Assembly (NCBI GenBank): GCA_937871505.1
Contig: CALMPF010000002.1
Span: 1-64,000, forward strand
DNA: 64,000 nucleotides
Direction: 5' to 3'
From: an uncultured Planctomycetia bacterium
GTDB lineage: Bacteria; Planctomycetota; Phycisphaerae; Phycisphaerales; SM1A02
The stretch's first letter is position 1. Each line of letters starts with the position of its first letter. This document shows positions 61,145 through 64,000 of the stretch, in pieces. Below the pieces are notes generated by a model. That model saw only the letters and a program-made list of their open reading frames with translations. It was not told where the DNA came from and made no database searches. The position numbers and the translations under genes were made by a program.

Positions 61145-62008
61145 ATGACTCGACGGCTCGCTGCGCTCGCGAGGGCGCCGGTGATGGTGATCTCGGCGCT
61201 CTTCCGGCATCGCGAGCTCACCTGGGCGCTGGCGCGCCGCGAGATCGGAGAGCAGTTCAGCGGGCGGGCCCTCGGATGGCTCTGGACGATCGGCCAGCCG
61301 CTGCTGCTGATCCTGCTCTACATCTTCGTCTTCGGGTACGTCTTCCCGGCGCGGATGGAGGAGCGCGGCGTGAGCGGGGATGCGCTCGCGCCCGGCGCCG
61401 CCGCGGGTTCCGCGTACACGGTGTACCTGCTGGTCGGCCTGGTGCCCTGGCTGGCCTTCGCCGACTCGATGAACCGGGCGACGGGCTCGATCCTCTTCAA
61501 CGCGGCTCTCGTGCGCCAGGTCGTCTTTCCCGTCGAGACGCTTCCGGCGAAGTCCACCATCGCCGCCTTCGTGACGCAGCTCGTCATGACCGGCCTGCTG
61601 CTCGGCTTCATGTTCCTTCGCGGCGGAGTGCCGGCGGCGGCGCTGCTGCTCCCGGCGCTGCTGGCCGTCCAGCTCGCGGCGATGCTCGGGATCGCCCTGC
61701 TGCTGGCCACGATGACCGTCTTCCTCCGCGACCTCCGCGAGATCGTCGTCTTCCTCACGACCGCAGGGCTCTTCCTCGCGCCGATCCTCTACAGGCCCGA
61801 GTGGGTCGAGTCGCTTTCGCCCGTCGCGCGCTGGGGGCTCGAGGCGAATCCGATCACGCACCTGGTCCGATGCCATCGCGACCTGCTCTGCGGCGGCGGA
61901 CCTCATCCTGCCTCGTGGCTCGTCACCGCGCTCTTCGCCGCCGTCGCGCTCTGCCTCGGGGGACTCGCCTACCGGCGCGCCCACCACGTCCTCGGGGAGC
62001 TGGTCTGA
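61145..62008 (+). CDS. ABC-2 type polysaccharide export permease
   Basis: A 287-residue membrane protein with six predicted helices. The first segment (LTWALARREIGEQFSGRALGWLWTIGQP) is the classic ABC-2 permease opening (Wzm/TagG/KpsM type). Helices follow with LLLILLYIFVFGYVF, YLLVGLVPWLAFADS, TIAAFVTQLVMTGLLLGFMF, LLLATMTVFLRDLREIVVFL and the end WLVTALFAAVALCLGGL. It exports a lipid-linked polysaccharide with the ATPase encoded next, which starts at the last base of this stop codon (TGATG). Length is typical. Confidence 0.9.
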   Translation: MTRRLAALARAPVMVISALFRHRELTWALARREIGEQFSGRALGWLWTIGQPLLLILLYIFVFGYVFPARMEERGVSGDALAPGAAAGSAYTVYLLVGLVPWLAFADSMNRATGSILFNAALVRQVVFPVETLPAKSTIAAFVTQLVMTGLLLGFMFLRGGVPAAALLLPALLAVQLAAMLGIALLLATMTVFLRDLREIVVFLTTAGLFLAPILYRPEWVESLSPVARWGLEANPITHLVRCHRDLLCGGGPHPASWLVTALFAAVALCLGGLAYRRAHHVLGELV

Positions 62009-63351
62009 TGATCGCCGAGCGCGGAGGCCAGGAGCGCCCGTCAGCGGCCCGGCCGGGCGGCGTCGCGATCGTCGCGCGCGATCTCTCGAAGTCCTTCTCG
62101 GTCTATCAGCGGCCGCGCGACATGCTCATCGAGCTGGTCACGCGGCGCCCGCGGCATCGGCTCTTCGAGGCCCTCGACGGCGTGAGCTTCGAGGTCCGCC
62201 GCGGCGAGGTCCTCGGCGTGATGGGGCGCAACGGGGCCGGCAAGAGCACGCTGCTGAAGCTCGTCGCCGGCACGCTCGAGCCGACGCGCGGATCGGTCGA
62301 GGTGGACGGGCGCGTGGCCGCGATCCTCGAGCTCGGCACCGGCTTCCATCCGCAGTTCACGGGGCGGGAGAACGTCCTGATGGGAGGGATGTGCCTGGGG
62401 ATGACCGAGCGCGAGGTCCGCCGCAAGTTCGACGCGATCGTCGACTTCGCCGAGATCCGCGAGTTCATCGACCAGCCCTTCAGGACCTACTCGACGGGCA
62501 TGCAGACGCGGCTTTCGTTCGCGACGGCGGTCGCCGTGGATCCGCAGGTCCTCATCGTCGACGAGGCGCTCTCGGTGGGGGATGCGCGGTTTCAGCTCAA
62601 GTGCCATGATCGCTTCCGCGACTTCCGCCGCGACGGGCGCACGATCCTGCTCGTGTCGCACTCGAGCGAGCAGGTGACCGCGATCTGCGACCGAGCGATC
62701 CTGCTCGAGCACGGGCGCCTCGTCGAGGAGGGCGACGCGGCCGAGGTGACGCGCCGCTATCACCGACGGCTCTTCGGCGGCGCGGCGCCCGGGAGCGCGG
62801 CGGCTCCCGGCGCTGATGGAGAGCTCGATGCGGCGGCGGCGACGCCTTCGGCGCCCGGCGGAGCGGAAGAGCTCGACGCCGGAACGCGAATGGGCAACGG
62901 CGAGGCGCGGATCGAGACGATCTCCGTCAGCGATCTCCGCGATCGGGACGGAGAGGTCCGCAGGCTCGAGCCGGGCGTTGCGTATCGCGTCCGCTTCGCG
63001 GCCGTCGACCGCGTCGGACACGAGCGCCTCACCGCAGGCGTCCTCCTCCGCGACCGGACCGGCCAGACGATCTTCGGGCTCGACACGCGGCTTGACGCCG
63101 ACAGCTTCTTCGCGGCGGCCGCAGGTGAGCGCTTCGTTGCGGAGTTCTCGTTCACCTGCCATCTCGGTCCGGGGGAGTACTTCCTGAGCTTCGGCCTCGC
63201 GCTGCCCGATGGCACCAAGCTCGACTTCTGCTACGACGCGGTCGCGCTGGTGGTCGGGCGCCGGCCGGGTGTCTACCACGCGAGCCGCGCCGACCTCGAT
63301 GCATCGATCAGGATCGTCCGGCCTTCGCGCGACATCCCCGCAGCGCCGTGA
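62008..63351 (+). CDS. ABC-2 polysaccharide export ATPase with Wzt-like C-terminal domain
   Basis: A 447-residue ATPase. Walker A is GRNGAGKST (about 75-83), the signature is YSTGMQTRLSFA (about 165-176), Walker B is VLIVDEALSVGD, with the H-loop in LLVSHS. After an Ala/Gly-rich linker (about 258-290) a C-terminal beta-sandwich follows (GVAYRVRFAAVDRV, LGPGEYFLSFGLALPDGT), as in Wzt proteins, which recognise the terminal modification of O-antigen chains. This suggests chain termination by a modifying group, perhaps added by the next gene's methyltransferase. It overlaps that gene by GTGA. Confidence 0.93.
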   Translation: MIAERGGQERPSAARPGGVAIVARDLSKSFSVYQRPRDMLIELVTRRPRHRLFEALDGVSFEVRRGEVLGVMGRNGAGKSTLLKLVAGTLEPTRGSVEVDGRVAAILELGTGFHPQFTGRENVLMGGMCLGMTEREVRRKFDAIVDFAEIREFIDQPFRTYSTGMQTRLSFATAVAVDPQVLIVDEALSVGDARFQLKCHDRFRDFRRDGRTILLVSHSSEQVTAICDRAILLEHGRLVEEGDAAEVTRRYHRRLFGGAAPGSAAAPGADGELDAAAATPSAPGGAEELDAGTRMGNGEARIETISVSDLRDRDGEVRRLEPGVAYRVRFAAVDRVGHERLTAGVLLRDRTGQTIFGLDTRLDADSFFAAAAGERFVAEFSFTCHLGPGEYFLSFGLALPDGTKLDFCYDAVALVVGRRPGVYHASRADLDASIRIVRPSRDIPAAP

Positions 63352-64000
63352 CGCTCCATCCCCTGCTCCGCACGACCATGGGCATTGCGGCTTCCTTTCT
63401 CCCCTTCCTCGATCAGCTCCACGAACGGCGCCTTCTCGGCGGGCCGGTGCTCGGGCTCGGTTCGCTCGAACTCAGCGGCGATCTCGCGGCATTCGCGCTC
63501 GCGGGGGCGCCGTCGGCAGGATCCCGGCGGCTCGTCGGAGCGCTCCTGCGCGCCCGCTACGGCATCGACGACTATCGAGATGCGGACATCAACGGGCTGG
63601 CCGATCTCCACCTTGACCTGGCTCGGCCGATTCCCTCCGAACTTCGCGGCGCCTTCGCGACGATCCTCAACGCGGGGACGCTCGAGCATCTCCTCGATCT
63701 TCGTCAGGCGTTCACCAACGTGCACGAGCTCGTCCGTCCGGGCGGGACGATCATCCACATCGCCCCGCTGAGCTGGCTCGAGCACGGCTTCGTCAACTTC
63801 TCCGTCCGGCTCTTCCGCGAGATCGCCGCGGCGAACGGGTACGAGATCGCGGCCGAGGCGATCTGGCGGCGCGATGCAGCGGTCGGGGCGCCCGGCAGCG
63901 GGGGCGAGCGGCTCTGCTTCGGGCCCGGCTTCGACGATCCCGCAGCATCCGGGCGTTCGCTCCTTCCGACGGAGCTCTTCCGGCTCGAGTCGACACCGAC
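63348..64000 (+). CDS. SAM-dependent methyltransferase-like protein (partial, runs off the window)
   Basis: An open frame from GTG 63348 (GTGA overlap with the ATPase) to the end of the window, 217 codons without a stop. It has an early segment SFLPFLDQLHERRLLGGPVLGLGSLEL (motif I-like GxGxxE) and a later FATILNAGTLEHLLDLRQAF with VRPGGTIIHIAPLSWLEHGF, typical of class I methyltransferases. In Wzt-dependent export systems such an enzyme can cap the polysaccharide and terminate it, but only context suggests this. Incomplete at the 3' end. Confidence 0.65.
   Translation, partial: MTLHPLLRTTMGIAASFLPFLDQLHERRLLGGPVLGLGSLELSGDLAAFALAGAPSAGSRRLVGALLRARYGIDDYRDADINGLADLHLDLARPIPSELRGAFATILNAGTLEHLLDLRQAFTNVHELVRPGGTIIHIAPLSWLEHGFVNFSVRLFREIAAANGYEIAAEAIWRRDAAVGAPGSGGERLCFGPGFDDPAASGRSLLPTELFRLESTP

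Overview
The window is very GC-rich DNA from a bacterium that is most likely a planctomycete of the Phycisphaerae type, probably marine or environmental. The clues are the small basic protein found in the Planctomycetes/Verrucomicrobia/Chlamydiae group, several secreted proteins carrying dockerin-like repeats of the form [21 protein letters not shown] followed by Cys, a PEP-CTERM-like tail, an ECF sigma factor beside a membrane Ser/Thr kinase, and a separate F-type ATP synthase cluster. No phage, plasmid, CRISPR or rRNA operon is visible.

Layout: 0.2-10 kb is mostly metabolism (AlaDH/PNT-type dehydrogenase, a coupled minus-strand set of DUF971, thioesterase and glycosyltransferase genes, pyrF, a solute-binding protein, pyruvate kinase). 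9.9-10.6 kb is a P-domain exported protein. 11.2-16.7 kb is an ATP synthase operon (atpZ/I-like genes, B, E, F, H, A) that stops after atpA with no gamma, beta or epsilon gene. 17.2-22.3 kb holds three tandem paralogues of an unrecognised secreted family with C-terminal dockerin-like repeats. 22.6-27.1 kb has an OprB-like porin, a GAF/SpoIIE phosphatase, an aldo/keto reductase and a fungal-type cytosine deaminase. 27.1-28.7 kb is gene-poor and holds a perfect anti-Shine-Dalgarno match. 28.7-38.2 kb is a secreted phosphoesterase, the ECF sigma/kinase pair, and three secreted proteins. 38.3-45.8 kb is an accessory stretch: AAAAGGTGTCAGG-ended repeats, an HTH/helical-repeat regulator with a small membrane protein and a 10-bp repeat array upstream, a broken gene, a large secreted protein, a class II Fic protein with a small companion, and tRNA-Val. 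46-52.8 kb holds a coupled GTPase/DUF2868 pair, tatA-like, MltA and DUF3592 genes. 53.3-64 kb is a surface-polysaccharide locus (alpha/alpha-toroid protein, two glycosyltransferases, UDP-sugar epimerase, asparagine synthase, ABC-2 export permease plus Wzt-like ATPase, methyltransferase cut by the window end).

Cross-cutting patterns: (1) many genes have a TAnnnT box ending 6-8 nt before the start codon, suggesting leaderless mRNAs; (2) several intergenic regions carry related hairpin-forming repeats of about 190 bp sharing a core; (3) genes within operons are very often joined by ATGA or GTGA overlaps; (4) secreted proteins share a small set of modules (dockerin-like repeats, a Cys-rich CC..C..CC..WD..C motif), which suggests an extracellular assembly or anchoring system whose partner is not in the window.
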